The translations under genes and the position numbers were made by a program. The notes beneath the pieces are model-generated. The model ran no database searches and was not told the DNA's origin. It saw only the letters and a program-made list of their open reading frames with translations. From contig CAIXGW010000104.1 of the NCBI GenBank assembly GCA_903919145.1, positions 1 through 61,637 on the forward strand: a DNA stretch of 61,637 nucleotides, in the 5' to 3' direction. The stretch is from an uncultured Myxococcales bacterium. Lineage in GTDB: Bacteria > Myxococcota_A > UBA9042. Below, piece after piece: positions 7,800 to 18,662 of this stretch; within the stretch, counting starts at the first letter, position 1; each line of letters starts with the position of its first letter.

Positions 7800-9046
7800 C
7801 ACTCAGACTCCAGCAGCGCCGACAGTTGATGGCGCTTGGGGTGGCCGGGTTTCAGCGGCACCGCGGCAATGGCGTGGCGGGCAAACAGGCCTGCGTATAG
7901 CGTCCAGCCGCGCGGTGCGCCGGTCGAGGGATCTAGGCCTGGCACATCCACCGCGGTCAGAGCGTAGGGCGCGTGCGGCAGGCGGATCACGTCGACCACG
8001 CTGCGCAGCCACGGATCGACCACCCACACCGAGTCGTCGCCAAAGCAGCTGATGTAGACCAGCTCCTGGCCGCCGGTTCCAGTGGGAGCCACCGCCACTT
8101 CTGAGGGCTTGCCCACCAGTGCAATGACCGCAGTCACGGCGTTGCGCGGCACGCCAGCGCTGTCGGGCGCCACATCGACTATCAGCAATCCAGACGGGCT
8201 GCGGCTGGCCACGTAGAGGCGCGCCCCGTCTCCAGAAAGAGCCATGCCGCGGCCGTAATCGCGGGCGCTGGAAGCCGGCAAGTTGACCGAAGCCTCTGGG
8301 ACGACCTTCCAGCCGGAGGTGGAGCTGACGTCGGGGTCCAGGCGGAAAACATGTAGCTGCGGGGCCTTGTTGTCGCTGATATAGGTCCGGCCGGTTTTGG
8401 TCACCGTGCGGATGTGGCTCAGGCCGCTGCCAAAGCCGGTGGTGCCGACGACCTTGATCTGCCCTGCGGCATCCAGGCGCAGCACGCTGACGCGACCGTC
8501 GAGCGTGGCCGCCACGTTGACGCGCCAGCCAAGGGCGCCCCACGGCAGCACCTCTATGCCCATGGGGTCGTCGCCCACCGTTGGCGTCTCATTGAGCGCA
8601 CCGTAGTGGTGAGAGGAGCCGCAGCGGCCATTGCTGTCGATGCCGCCGCAGCTCAAAGAGCCAATCGATCCCGCCGCAGGGGTGACGTCCATCACGGCCA
8701 AGCTGTCGTGCTCGCGCGACGAGACCAGCAGGCGCAGCGGCGGCTCGCCAGCCACAGCAGAGAGCTGTAGGGCGGCGCCGCCAGCAAAGCCTTCTGTTTC
8801 TGAGATCTTGCCCTGCCATTTCTGGGTAGCCGTGTCCAGGATGCCAATGGACCCGGCGCGGAACTTGCGATCGAAATTGGCACCGACAGCCAGCACTTGC
8901 CTGCCATCGGGGGTTGCCGTCAAGGCGATGGGATAGCGCACGCCCGCGCTGTTGTCCGCCGGCAGCCCTTCTTGCTCGCCACAGGCCGCCGCGAACAGCG
9001 CAATGGCGCCAACTGCCCATGTTTTCCAAGCTGTGGACGTGGTCAC
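7799..9046 (-). CDS. Beta-propeller-like lipoprotein
   Basis: About 415 aa, with a signal peptide ending at a lipobox (LFAAACGE). The body shows repeated short motifs such as PDGRQVLAVG, DGARLYVASRSPSGLLIVD and GTGGQELVYISCFGDDSVWVVD, spaced like blades of a YVTN/NHL-type propeller. No catalytic residues are evident. Starts: the reading frame can begin at a TTG (9052), but the GTG at 9046 sits six bases after AGAGG and is preferred. That AGAGG overlaps the glyS stop codon, so expression follows glyS. Probably works with the next lipoprotein gene, to which it is translationally coupled. Confidence 0.7.
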   Translation of the reverse strand: MTTSTAWKTWAVGAIALFAAACGEQEGLPADNSAGVRYPIALTATPDGRQVLAVGANFDRKFRAGSIGILDTATQKWQGKISETEGFAGGAALQLSAVAGEPPLRLLVSSREHDSLAVMDVTPAAGSIGSLSCGGIDSNGRCGSSHHYGALNETPTVGDDPMGIEVLPWGALGWRVNVAATLDGRVSVLRLDAAGQIKVVGTTGFGSGLSHIRTVTKTGRTYISDNKAPQLHVFRLDPDVSSTSGWKVVPEASVNLPASSARDYGRGMALSGDGARLYVASRSPSGLLIVDVAPDSAGVPRNAVTAVIALVGKPSEVAVAPTGTGGQELVYISCFGDDSVWVVDPWLRSVVDVIRLPHAPYALTAVDVPGLDPSTGAPRGWTLYAGLFARHAIAAVPLKPGHPKRHQLSALLESE

Positions 9047-9055
9047 ACTCAACCT

Positions 9056-11170
9056 CTAGCCTTGGAGCCGAGAGAAATCGGCTACCTGGGCGAACAGTCC
9101 AGAGCACTGGCGCAGCAGGGCCAGGCGGTTGCGGCGCACTTTTTCATCGTCGGCAATCACCAGCACGCCGTCAAAGAAGGCATCCACGCTGGGGCGAACC
9201 TGGCCCAGCACTGACAGGGCCAAGGCGTAGTCGCCGCCCTCCAAGGCTGCCTGGCTGGTCTCGGCCAAGGTGGCCACCTGCTGAAACAGCGCCAGCTCCA
9301 CGTCTTTCTCGCACAGGGCGGGATCGAACGAGGCCCCCAGGTCGCCTTCGTCGGCGCTTTTCTTGACCAGATTGGCCACGCGCTTGAAAGCGGCGGCCAG
9401 CGGAGCAAAGTCGGCGGTCTGGCGAAGTTCTTGCAGGGCCCGGGCCCGCGCCCACAGCGAGGGAACGCTGCTGAACTCCGCGGCCAGCACGGCGTCGGCC
9501 ACGTCGCCATCGACGGCCACGGCGGTCTCGCTGCCGTCTTCGCCGCTGGACACCAGCAGCACCCGCTGGCGAGCCTTTAGGAATTCCACAGCATCGCCAA
9601 GGACGTCTGCGGCGGGCACCTTGGCGGGCGGCAGGCCCTGCACCGCCCAGGCCACAAGCTGGCGGACGTCCACGGTCCAGCCCCACGCCTCCAGGGTGCG
9701 CAGCACGCCAATCGCCGCGCGGCGCAGCGCGTAGGGATCCTGCGAGCCGCTGGGCTTGAGACCCATGGCAAAGCAGGCGACCAGCGAGTCCAGCCGGTCG
9801 GCCAAGCTCACGCACACGCCAACAGCGGTGCTGGGCGGCTGGTCGTCGGCAAAACGCGGTTGGTAGTGCTCGCGAATCGCCAGGGCCACGGCCGGAGTCT
9901 CGCCGTCTTCGCTGGCATAGTATCCGCCAATGATGCCTTGCAGCTCTGGAAACTCAAACACCATCTTGCTGGCCAGGTCTGACTTGCACAGCTCGCCCGC
10001 GCGGTCGACGTCGCTGCGGTCCTCTGGGCAAGTCAGGGCAGCGATGTGGCCCGCCAACTGGCGGATGCGCCTGACCTTGTCTCCAATCGAGCCCATACCG
10101 GCCAGCCAGATGCGATCGTCCAGGCCGGCCACCCGCTCGTCCAGGCGGATGCGCACGTCTTCGCGGTAGAAAAAGCGCGCATCTGACAGCCGCGCCGACA
10201 CCACCCGAGCGTTGCCCGCCGCCACGGTGGCACGGCTCTGCTCAGAGAGGGTATTGGCCACCGCGATAAAGCGATTGAGCAGCCCGCCTTGGGCGTTGGC
10301 AATCGTAAAAAGCTTCTGGTTTTCGCGCAGCGTTGTCGAGATCACCTCTGGCGGGATCTCCAGGAAGGCCGGATCAAAGGTGCCAAGCAGCGGTGCCGGC
10401 CACTCGACCAATTGCACCACCACTTCTAGGGTTTTGAGATCCTGGCGCCAGCTGCCGCCCGCTTCGGCCGACAGCTGCTGAATGCCGCGGCGGATCACCT
10501 GCTCGCGCTCGGCCGGGTCCAGCAGTACCTGGACCTGGCGCAGCACTTGCTTGTGCGTCTCCAGATCGGCGGACGCGCTGACCATGCCCGGGTGGTAGAA
10601 GCGGTGCCCTCCCACCAGATCGCCAGAGCGCACGCCGGCAAAGGTGAAGTCGACGACTTGGTCGCCCAGCAGGGCCACCAGCCAGTGCAGCGGCCGCACA
10701 AACGGCTCGCGCTCAGCGCCCCAGCGCATCCGCTTGGGCAGAGGCAAGGCCTTAAGCGCGCTGGGAATCGCCTGTTGCAGCACCAAAGCCGTATCGGTGC
10801 CGGCAATGTGCTTCTCAAAGCCCAGATAGTCGCCCTTGGCGGTGGGGAAGGTGCTGAGGGCGTCTAGGGGCACCCCTTCCTTCTCGGCGAACTTTTGGGC
10901 GGGGACGGACCAGCCGCCGGCGTCGTCGCGGGCCAAGCGCTGCGGCGGACCCAGCACCAGCTCTTTGCGCTCGCTGGAGCGCAGGGCCACTTCGGCAAAG
11001 TGCACCACCATCCGCCGCGGCGTGCACAGCAGCGTCATGGCGCCGAATTCGATGCCGGCGCCGCGCAAGTTCTGGGCAATGTCCTCGCCCAGCGCCTTGG
11101 TGGCGCCGCCGATGACCCCGGCCGGGACTTCTTCGCAGCCAATCTCGAGCAACAGCGGGGCGCGGCTCAT
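9056..11170 (-). CDS. glyS: Glycine-tRNA ligase beta subunit
   Basis: 704 aa, normal for the beta chain. It begins with the hallmark [13 protein letters not shown] and contains [15 protein letters not shown] and [29 protein letters not shown] signature segments of the tRNA-binding subunit, with the anticodon-binding helices at the C-terminus. It pairs with GlyQ in an alpha2beta2 enzyme that charges tRNA-Gly. Its ATG at 11170 overlaps the glyQ stop (ATGA). The longer frame upstream of this ATG lies inside glyQ and is not used. Confidence 0.95.
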   Translation of the reverse strand: MSRAPLLLEIGCEEVPAGVIGGATKALGEDIAQNLRGAGIEFGAMTLLCTPRRMVVHFAEVALRSSERKELVLGPPQRLARDDAGGWSVPAQKFAEKEGVPLDALSTFPTAKGDYLGFEKHIAGTDTALVLQQAIPSALKALPLPKRMRWGAEREPFVRPLHWLVALLGDQVVDFTFAGVRSGDLVGGHRFYHPGMVSASADLETHKQVLRQVQVLLDPAEREQVIRRGIQQLSAEAGGSWRQDLKTLEVVVQLVEWPAPLLGTFDPAFLEIPPEVISTTLRENQKLFTIANAQGGLLNRFIAVANTLSEQSRATVAAGNARVVSARLSDARFFYREDVRIRLDERVAGLDDRIWLAGMGSIGDKVRRIRQLAGHIAALTCPEDRSDVDRAGELCKSDLASKMVFEFPELQGIIGGYYASEDGETPAVALAIREHYQPRFADDQPPSTAVGVCVSLADRLDSLVACFAMGLKPSGSQDPYALRRAAIGVLRTLEAWGWTVDVRQLVAWAVQGLPPAKVPAADVLGDAVEFLKARQRVLLVSSGEDGSETAVAVDGDVADAVLAAEFSSVPSLWARARALQELRQTADFAPLAAAFKRVANLVKKSADEGDLGASFDPALCEKDVELALFQQVATLAETSQAALEGGDYALALSVLGQVRPSVDAFFDGVLVIADDEKVRRNRLALLRQCSGLFAQVADFSRLQG

Positions 11171-12243
11171 CCCTTCACCTCGGGCTTTTCTGCTTTTTTG
11201 CTGGCCTTTTCGGCCTGGGCTCTCTTCTTTTCGGCTTCGGCTGAGTCCTGCTGGGCGCGGGCCAGCAGCAGCGGCTCGCGTAGCTCCGGCGCACACAGCG
11301 GCAGCCCTAGGCGATAGCGCATCGCTTCGTAGCCGACCGCGATCTGGCGGGCCATGCCGCGTACCCGGCCAATGTACTTTTGGCGCTCGGTCACAGAGAT
11401 GGCGCCGCGGGCGTCCAGCACGTTGAACGCGTGGCTGGCCTTCATCACGTAGTCGTAGGCGGGCAGCACGAGGCCCTGGCCAAGGAGGTGGAGAGCGGAC
11501 TTCTCAAACTCGTTGAACATGTGCAGGTGCAGCGCCACGTCGGCGTGCTCAAAATTGTGGGCGCTGAACTGCACCTCATCTTCGTGGTGGACCTCGCCAT
11601 AGGTGACAGCCCGGCCATCTGGGGCGTAGGTCCACACCAGATCGTACACGCTCTCTTTGCCCTGCAAGTACATCGTCAACCGCTCAAGACCATAGGTGAT
11701 CTCGGCGCTGATGAGCGGCAGGTCCAGGCCGCCGCACTGCTGGAAGTAGGTGAATTGGGTGACTTCCATGCCGTCGAGCCAGACCTCCCAGCCCAGGCCC
11801 CAGGCCCCCAGGGTGGGCGATTCCCAGTCGTCTTCGACAAAGCGGATGTCGTGGCCCAGCGGATCGACGCCGATCGCGCGCAGCGAGTCCAGGTACAGCT
11901 CCAGCACCTCTTTGGGAGAGGGCTTGAGGATCACCTGGTACTGATAGTAGTGCTGCAGGCGGTTTGGGTTTTCGCCGTAGCGGCCATCGGTCGGCCGCCG
12001 CGACGGCTCGACGTAGGCCGCCCGCCACGGCTCGGGGCCGATCGCCCGCAAAAAGGTCGAAGGATTGAAGGTGCCGGCGCCCTTCTCCAGGTCGTAGGGC
12101 TGAACCAGCAGGCAGCCGCGCGACGACCAGAAGGCATTGAGCCGCTGGATCACGTCTTGAAAAGTGATGGCCACGCGCTCGTCAGCGTGTGCTGCGGGCG
12201 GCGGTGCGATCGGCTGAGGAACCTGGGCAGGGGCTGCGGACAT
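11167..12243 (-). CDS. glyQ: Glycine-tRNA ligase alpha subunit
   Basis: 358 aa. The core matches the catalytic alpha chain from [18 protein letters not shown] through [10 protein letters not shown], with the class II motifs ([39 protein letters not shown]). It is longer than the roughly 300-residue norm because of a Pro/Ala-rich N-terminal lead (about 22 residues) and a Lys/Ala/Glu-rich C-terminal tail (about 40 residues). The start is supported by GAGGA nine bases upstream. First gene of glyQ-glyS-lipoprotein-lipoprotein. Confidence 0.95.
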   Translation of the reverse strand: MSAAPAQVPQPIAPPPAAHADERVAITFQDVIQRLNAFWSSRGCLLVQPYDLEKGAGTFNPSTFLRAIGPEPWRAAYVEPSRRPTDGRYGENPNRLQHYYQYQVILKPSPKEVLELYLDSLRAIGVDPLGHDIRFVEDDWESPTLGAWGLGWEVWLDGMEVTQFTYFQQCGGLDLPLISAEITYGLERLTMYLQGKESVYDLVWTYAPDGRAVTYGEVHHEDEVQFSAHNFEHADVALHLHMFNEFEKSALHLLGQGLVLPAYDYVMKASHAFNVLDARGAISVTERQKYIGRVRGMARQIAVGYEAMRYRLGLPLCAPELREPLLLARAQQDSAEAEKKRAQAEKASKKAEKPEVKG

Positions 12244-12282
12244 GGCAAATCCGTCCTCGGGCGATGGGCCGCGGGGCGGCGC

Positions 12283-12312
12283 AGGCTAGCACGACCGACC
12301 GCGCACCGTCCA
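12283..12312 (-). promoter_or_regulatory. Candidate glyQS-operon promoter
   Basis: On the minus strand, TGGACG (12312-12307), an 18-bp spacer, then TAGCCT (12288-12283). It lies about 40 bp upstream of the glyQ start. Match to the sigma-70 consensus is moderate. Confidence 0.35.
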
Positions 12313-12397
12313 CGGCCGCCGCTGCGCGATTCCGGGCGACGGCAACCGCCGGGCCTGGGCTAGATTGGGCTGGATGGGCCGCGATCTGTTCGCTCCC

Positions 12398-12425
12398 TTG
12401 ACGCCTGGGCAGGCCATCCTACCTT
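12398..12425 (+). promoter_or_regulatory. Weak candidate groES promoter
   Basis: TTGACG (12398-12403), 16-bp spacer, TACCTT (12420-12425). The -35 is good, the -10 poor. No clear heat-shock sigma-32-type promoter was seen. Confidence 0.25.
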
Positions 12426-12598
12426 GCCGCAGCCGCCGGATCCCTGGCCACCCGCCGGGCCGCGCAGTCTGCCAGAGAGGACCCAACCCTCAAGCCATCG
12501 ATCTCGCCCCAAGGCACACCGGTCGCTGCTGCAGCCGTTGCCGACCTTAAACCCGCGCTCAAGCCAGAGCGCTTACATGACCACCAGGAGACAGACCC

Positions 12599-12889
12599 AT
12601 GAGCATCCGTCCGCTGTATGACAACATTTTGGTTCAGCGCGCCGAAGCGGAAGAGAAGACCGCCGGCGGCCTGTTCCTGCCGTCTGCGGCGCAGGAGAAG
12701 CAAGTCTATGGGTTCGTCAAGGCCATTGGTCAGGGCAAAGTCCTTAAAGACGGCAGCCTGCGCGCTCCGACTGTGCAGGTCGGAGACAAGGTCCTGCTCG
12801 CCAAGTGGGGCGGCAACGAGATCAAGTACGACGGCGAGGATTACCTGATCCTCAAAGAGTCAGAGCTGCTGGCCATCATCGCCGACTAG
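12599..12889 (+). CDS. groES: Co-chaperonin GroES
   Basis: 96 aa, full length. It begins MSIRPLYDNILVQR and has the mobile loop segment around EEKTAGGLFLP (residues 18-28) that docks on GroEL, and the C-terminal strand GEDYLILKESELLAII. AGGAG lies nine bases before the ATG. It forms the heptameric lid of the chaperonin. groEL starts 201 bp downstream, a larger gap than in most groESL operons. Confidence 0.97.
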   Translation: MSIRPLYDNILVQRAEAEEKTAGGLFLPSAAQEKQVYGFVKAIGQGKVLKDGSLRAPTVQVGDKVLLAKWGGNEIKYDGEDYLILKESELLAIIAD

Positions 12890-13072
12890 CTCGCCGGGTG
12901 GCCGCCGGGCTGCTGCAGCGCCAGGCCTTTGGGCTTGGGCTGCGCGGCTCGGTGCCGCCGCCTCTGTTCGGGCAGCCGGCCCCTGTACATACAGTGCCTT
13001 GCGCCCTTTCCCGATGTGCATTCCCCGATCTGCAACGTAGACCTGGAGTCCACCACGGCCATCCAGAGCTGA

Positions 13073-14674
<1,602 letters not shown>

Positions 14675-14676
14675 GA

Positions 14677-14808
14677 CTCCAAGCCGCCAAGGCGATCTGG
14701 GCTGCCCCTGGTTGTTGTTGGCAGGCTTTGAGTGCCAGTGCTGGGTTCTTCTTGTGCCCCAAGCCCGCTTCCTTCCGCGTCCCGGAAAGAACCCAGGGCT
14801 TGGGGTAC
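14677..14808 (+). repeat. Structured intergenic element, copy B
   Basis: Begins two bases after the groEL stop. Stem 1: CTCCAAGCC (14677-14685) with GGCTTTGAG (14724-14732), 8 of 9 paired. Core GTGCTG (14738-14743), then TTCTTCTT (14746-14753). Stem 2: GTGCCCCAAGCCC (14754-14766) with GGGCTTGGGGTAC (14796-14808), 13 pairs including one G-U, enclosing an inner hairpin TTCCG/CGGAA. Compared with copy A, bases differ on both sides of the stems in a way that keeps pairing. It lies in the groEL-grpE gap and could affect either transcript. Confidence 0.55.
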
Positions 14809-14932
14809 CGGCTTGAGCGCCATCTTGCGGACGGCCGGCGCGAACAGGGAAACCTCTCGCGTCGGCCGTTTGCCCATCGGGCTACCCACCCCCTGACCAT
14901 CTGAGCGAGCCTTTGAGCAACAGGAGTTCCCC

Positions 14933-15538
14933 ATGGCCAAGCACAAGCAAGAAGCTGAGCCCGCATCGGTAGACCCCGCCGACGAGCACGCTCAGGACGA
15001 TGCCAAGACAATCGAACTCAAGGCTCGCGTGGCCGACCTGGAACAAAAGCTGGGCGAGGCGCAGCGCCGCGCCGACGAAGCCAGCGAGCAGACCCGCAGC
15101 TATGCCGCAGCCTTTGACAAGGCGCGCCAGGAATTCAACGCCGCCAAAGACCGCATGGCCCGCGAGCATGAGCGCAGCCTCAAGCGCGACCAGGTCAAGG
15201 CCGTGGCCGGTCTGCTTGCCGTTTTGGACAACATGGACCGCTCGCTTGAAAGCGCCAAGCCCGGCGTCGCGGTGGCAGAAAGCTTTGTAGATGGCGTCAA
15301 GATCATTCGCCAGCAGCTCGATCAGGCGCTGGCCAGCATGGGCTTGGTCCGCTTTGACGGCCTGGGCGAGCGCTTTGACCCGCTGCGCCACCAAGCCATC
15401 ACCACATTGCCGGTCGCCTCCGAGGCCCAGGACAACACGGTGGTTCACAGCGTGTCGGCCGGCTGTCTGTTTGGCGATGAAGTCGTGCGACCAGCCACCG
15501 TGGTGGTGGGCAAGTTCACTGGCGAGACCATGAACTAG
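14933..15538 (+). CDS. grpE: Nucleotide exchange factor GrpE
   Basis: 201 aa. A charged, low-complexity N-terminus leads into a long coiled-coil helix (about 20-90, LKARVADLEQKLGEAQRRADEA), then the conserved four-helix segment VAGLLAVLDNMDRSLE and the beta-wing with GLGERFDPLRHQAI, ending in RPATVVVGKF. It releases ADP from DnaK and serves as a thermosensor in that cycle. The ATG at 14933 has CAGGAG seven bases upstream. No dnaK or dnaJ is in the window. Confidence 0.93.
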   Translation: MAKHKQEAEPASVDPADEHAQDDAKTIELKARVADLEQKLGEAQRRADEASEQTRSYAAAFDKARQEFNAAKDRMAREHERSLKRDQVKAVAGLLAVLDNMDRSLESAKPGVAVAESFVDGVKIIRQQLDQALASMGLVRFDGLGERFDPLRHQAITTLPVASEAQDNTVVHSVSAGCLFGDEVVRPATVVVGKFTGETMN

Positions 15539-15547
15539 TCCATCGAA

Positions 15548-15671
15548 CCCAGAGTCCCCGCAGGGTTGCCAGCGGCCTGGGGCTGGCTGGGAGAAGAAAG
15601 TCCTGACAGCAGTACCCAAGGCCTGTGAGCCAGAACCGGGTGTAGGCCGGACTGGTTTGACGGCCTTGGGT
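15548..15671 (-). repeat. Structured intergenic element, copy C (minus strand)
   Basis: Stem 1 is a perfect 10-bp inverted repeat ACCCAAGGCC/GGCCTTGGGT (15614-15623, 15662-15671). Read on the minus strand, its loop contains a CCGGTTCTGGCTCACAGG-like stretch also seen in copy A, then CTGCTG (complement of 15607-15612), the pyrimidine tract (complement of 15591-15601), and stem 2 closed by CCCAG/CTGGG (15548-15552, 15587-15591). Confidence 0.5.
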
Positions 15672-15708
15672 CCGAGCGGGCACAGTCGCGAATTCAACTG
15701 AGGTTGGA

Positions 15709-15799
15709 CTCGATTGTTGTTCAAAGGCTTGTCGACCGCTGCTGGATCCTTTTCGATACGGCGTCATTGCGCCCCCCGCGGCGAACCCGCGATGGGCGC
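15709..15799 (+). repeat. Structured intergenic element, copy D (3' part)
   Basis: TTGTTGTTCAAAGGCTTG matches the 3' side of stem 1 in copies A and B, but no good left arm is present. CTGCTG is at 15739-15744 and TCCTTTTC at 15747-15754. Stem 2 is two-tiered: GCGCCC/GGGCGC (15769-15774, 15794-15799) outside and CGCGG/CCGCG (15777-15781, 15787-15791) inside, with a 2x2 internal loop. Confidence 0.45.
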
Positions 15800-15876
15800 G
15801 CTGAGCCCCGGCCCGCCTGCAAGCCGCGTCGGGCCCTGAACCCCACCCACCGCCTTCCTTGTCCCTAGGAGCCCAC

Positions 15877-17406
15877 ATGCAAACCCTGAGCTCGTTCCTG
15901 CAAGACCACTGGGTGGAGGGCCAGGCGCCATTCACGGCCCTGCACAATGCCGCGACCGGTCAAGAGATTGCCCGCTGCTCCAGTCGCGGCCTGGACTTGG
16001 CGGCGGCCCTGCAGCACGCCCGCGAAGTAGGGGGCCCGACCCTGCGCGCCATGACGTTTGCCCAGCGCGGCCAGCTTCTCGGCCGGCTGTCGGCATCGGT
16101 GGGGGCTCACCGCGACGAGTTGCTGGACCACTCCAGGCTGAACATGGGCACGACCCGCGGCGACGGCAAGTTCGACGTCGATGGGGCCTCTGGAACCCTG
16201 GCGTTCTACGCCAAGCTCGGCGCGCAGCTGGGAGATCGCAGCTTCTTGCTGGATGGCGATCAGGTCCAGTTCTCTCGATCCAAGCGCTTTGTGGCCCAGC
16301 ACATCCTTACGCCGCGCACGGGTGTGGCGATCCACATCAACGCCTTCAATTTTCCGGCCTGGAACCTCAGCGAGAAGCTGGCAGTGGCGGTCCTGGCGGG
16401 CATGCCGGTGCTGGCCAAGCCGGGAACGGCGACTGCGCTGTTGGCAGTGCGGATGGTCGAGCTGTGGCAGCGCGAAGGCCTGCTGCCGCCAGGGGTCCTG
16501 CAGCTGCTGGTGGGCTCGGCGGGCGACTTGCTGGACCACGTGGGGTCGCAGGACGCCATTGTGTTCACCGGCTCTGGCGCCACCGGCCAGCAGATCCGCG
16601 GGCACAAGCAAGTGCTTGCCCTCAATGTGCCGGTCAACATTGAGGCCGACTCTCTCAATGCCTGCCTGCTGGGGCCAGACGTTGAGCCGGGATCGGACAC
16701 CTGGACCATGTTCCTTGCCGAAGTCGTCCGCGAGATGACCCAAAAGGCTGGGCAGAAGTGCACGGCGATCCGCAGAATCTTGGTGCCCCAGGCGCTGCTG
16801 GAGCAGGTGCGCGAAGAGCTGGTGGGGCGCTTGGCGGATCTGCGCATTGGCGATCCCGGCGATGACGGCGTCATCCTGGGGCCTTTGGCAGGCCCCGCCC
16901 AGCAGCGCGACGTGCTGGCCGGCATTGCCGAGGCGACCAAGCACGCCCAGGTCGTGTGGCAGGGGCCGCTGCCGCTAGAGGGCTGCTTTGCCCCGGCCAC
17001 GCTGCTGCAGACCGAGCGCGGCATCGACGCAGAATACGTCAACGATCATGAAGTTTTTGGCCCCGTCGCCACCCTGTTTGCCGTCAGCGGTCAGCCAGCA
17101 GAAGCCGTGGCGATCGTCGCTCGCGGCGGCGGCAGCTTGGCGGCCAGCGTGTTCAGCGACGACGTGGCCTGGAGCCGTCAGGTCCTGCTGGGGATCGCCC
17201 CTCACACCGGCCGGATCTACTGGGGCAGCGCCAAGGTGTTTGACCAGGGGGTCGGCCACGGCGCGGTGATGCCATCGCTGGTCCACGGCGGCCCCGGCAA
17301 GGCCGGCGGCGGCGAAGAGCTCGGCGGCGAGCGCGGCCTGCGCTTCTACAGCCAGCGCACCGCCATCCAAGGCGACACGCAGATGCTCAAAGCGATTCTG
17401 GGCTGA
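15877..17406 (+). CDS. Aldehyde dehydrogenase, PaaZ dehydrogenase-domain / BoxD type
   Basis: 509 aa, NAD(P)-dependent aldehyde dehydrogenase. Very close in pattern to the N-terminal domain of PaaZ: INAFNFPAWN, GTATALLA, EADSLN with the general base at Glu256, GQKCTAIRRI with catalytic Cys295, and VHGGPGKAGGGEELGGERGL near the end. Glu256 and Cys295 fall at the same numbers as in E. coli PaaZ. The MaoC-like hydratase domain of PaaZ is absent, so the enzyme resembles the stand-alone 3,4-dehydroadipyl-CoA semialdehyde dehydrogenase (BoxD) or a split PaaZ. It acts in aerobic CoA-dependent aromatic degradation, but no other paa or box gene is in the window. The start at 15877 has GGAG six bases upstream. 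Confidence 0.85.
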   Translation: MQTLSSFLQDHWVEGQAPFTALHNAATGQEIARCSSRGLDLAAALQHAREVGGPTLRAMTFAQRGQLLGRLSASVGAHRDELLDHSRLNMGTTRGDGKFDVDGASGTLAFYAKLGAQLGDRSFLLDGDQVQFSRSKRFVAQHILTPRTGVAIHINAFNFPAWNLSEKLAVAVLAGMPVLAKPGTATALLAVRMVELWQREGLLPPGVLQLLVGSAGDLLDHVGSQDAIVFTGSGATGQQIRGHKQVLALNVPVNIEADSLNACLLGPDVEPGSDTWTMFLAEVVREMTQKAGQKCTAIRRILVPQALLEQVREELVGRLADLRIGDPGDDGVILGPLAGPAQQRDVLAGIAEATKHAQVVWQGPLPLEGCFAPATLLQTERGIDAEYVNDHEVFGPVATLFAVSGQPAEAVAIVARGGGSLAASVFSDDVAWSRQVLLGIAPHTGRIYWGSAKVFDQGVGHGAVMPSLVHGGPGKAGGGEELGGERGLRFYSQRTAIQGDTQMLKAILG

Positions 17407-17446
17407 AAGAAGCCAGACCGCCTGGAAGCGACCCGCTGCGGTTGAG

Positions 17447-17475
17447 GGGAGCCTGGGGACATCGCTCCCGCAGGC
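17447..17475. terminator. Convergent hairpin
   Basis: Overlapping inverted repeats GGGAGC/GCTCCC (17447-17452, 17464-17469) and GCCTG/CAGGC (17451-17455, 17471-17475) fill the gap between convergent stop codons. No T-run. A similar GCCTG-based hairpin sits at the convergent junction at 5.1 kb. Confidence 0.35.
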
Positions 17476-17477
17476 CC

Positions 17478-18662
17478 CTAGCGACCGGCCGTCAGCACCC
17501 GCGAGCGGCCATCGGCCATCATCTCGACGACCACGGTGCCGTCCCAGCCTGTGCCGTACAGGGCCGCCTCGACCGTCATCGGCTCAAAGGTCTCGCTCTT
17601 GAGGCCCACTTGCACCTCGATCGGCTTGCGCTTGCGGGTCATCACCTCCGCCAGCATCTCGACGATTTGGCGGCGGGGATGGCCGTACTTCCAGGCCGAC
17701 CAGGTCATCTGCCACTGCGGCGGACCCATCGAAAATACAGCTATTTCTGGAGTCATGGCCTCGCAGAGCTCTGGGATGGTGCCGTTGGCCGCACCGTGGT
17801 GGCCCACCTGGTACAGATCGACGTCGAGCAGCGCAGTGCCCGCATAGCGCTTGAGCAGGTCGCGGATGGCCGGTTCTTCCAGGTCGCCGGTAAACAAGCC
17901 GCTGGCCCGCCCAAAGGCAATGCGGGTCACTACGCTGTGGTTGTTGCCGTTCTGAAAGGGGGTCTTGCCAAAGCGCATGCCTGGCCAGCCCGGGTCGCTG
18001 TCCACGCGCCCCCACAGGGCGGTGATCTGCGGGTCGATGGCCGGGCACTTGACCGGGTCGAGGATCGGGTCGACCAAGCCGCGGTTGTCGGCGATGTCGG
18101 CCAAGGCTACGGCGCGGTAGCGAACGTCGCCGTGATCGCGCGCCCACTGCTGCAGCACCAGCTGGCCCGGTGCCCCCGAGCCGCTGCCCTGGCCGTTGTC
18201 CACCAGGTTGCGCACGGCGTAGTTGTTCAGCACGGCCGCAACACCGCGGGTGTGGTCGACGTGGGGATGGGTCAGCAGTAGCAGGTCCAAGCCCTTGAGA
18301 TCACTTCGCCGCTCAAAAAAAGCATCCAAGTAGCGCAGCAAAGCGGCGTCGGACTGAAATTTGTCATCCTCTTCGCCGCCGACGTCGATGAGCACCGCCC
18401 CGCAGGGAAACTCCTGCAGCACCGCCAACCCCTGGCCGACGTCAATGAAGTGCGACCGCCAGCTGTTGCCGTCCCCCTTAGCCAACTCGCTGTTGAGCTT
18501 GGTGATGCCCTGCGAGATCCGCGGGGACACCGTGCCGGTGGCCATCGCCCCGCCGCAGGCGCTGGTGGCCAGCAGGGCCAGACTTGCCAACCACGGCAAC
18601 AGGCGCCGCAGCAGCTTGCGGGGGGCGCGCTGGGCAAGGGGGGCGTTGGCGGGGCTCGTCAT
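17478..18662 (-). CDS. Metallo-beta-lactamase-fold lipoprotein, ComEC-C-terminal-like
   Basis: 394 aa. The signal peptide (LLPWLASLALLATSAC) ends in a lipobox. The body has SHFIDVGQGLAVLQEFPCGAVLIDVG, the metal motif THPHVDH, then FTGDLEEPAIRDLL and QVGHHGAANG. This order is that of the MBL domain found at the C-terminus of ComEC and in related secreted hydrolases. It is predicted to hydrolyse a phosphoester or nucleic-acid-type bond outside the cytoplasm; the real substrate is unknown. It starts with an ATGA overlap to the desaturase gene and is the last gene of the operon. Confidence 0.8.
   Translation of the reverse strand: MTSPANAPLAQRAPRKLLRRLLPWLASLALLATSACGGAMATGTVSPRISQGITKLNSELAKGDGNSWRSHFIDVGQGLAVLQEFPCGAVLIDVGGEEDDKFQSDAALLRYLDAFFERRSDLKGLDLLLLTHPHVDHTRGVAAVLNNYAVRNLVDNGQGSGSGAPGQLVLQQWARDHGDVRYRAVALADIADNRGLVDPILDPVKCPAIDPQITALWGRVDSDPGWPGMRFGKTPFQNGNNHSVVTRIAFGRASGLFTGDLEEPAIRDLLKRYAGTALLDVDLYQVGHHGAANGTIPELCEAMTPEIAVFSMGPPQWQMTWSAWKYGHPRRQIVEMLAEVMTRKRKPIEVQVGLKSETFEPMTVEAALYGTGWDGTVVVEMMADGRSRVLTAGR

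Larger units (their letters stand above)
12244..12598. other. Divergent intergenic region glyQ / groES
   Basis: No gene is seen. It carries a candidate glyQ promoter and a weak candidate groES promoter (separate entries). I found no CIRCE inverted repeat (TTAGCACTC-N9-GAGTGCTAA), so HrcA control of groESL is not supported. Small frames here have no ribosome-binding site or family likeness. Confidence 0.6.
15539..15876. other. Intergenic region grpE / aldehyde dehydrogenase with two structured elements
   Basis: No gene is seen in these 338 bp. They contain copy C of the structured element on the minus strand and copy D on the plus strand, back to back. No convincing sigma-70 promoter was identified for the downstream gene. 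Confidence 0.5.

Noticed and set aside
14724..14745. GAGTGC in the groEL-grpE gap as a CIRCE half-site
   Set aside because: No matching GCACTC arm at the right distance; the bases belong to stem 1 and linker of structured copy B.
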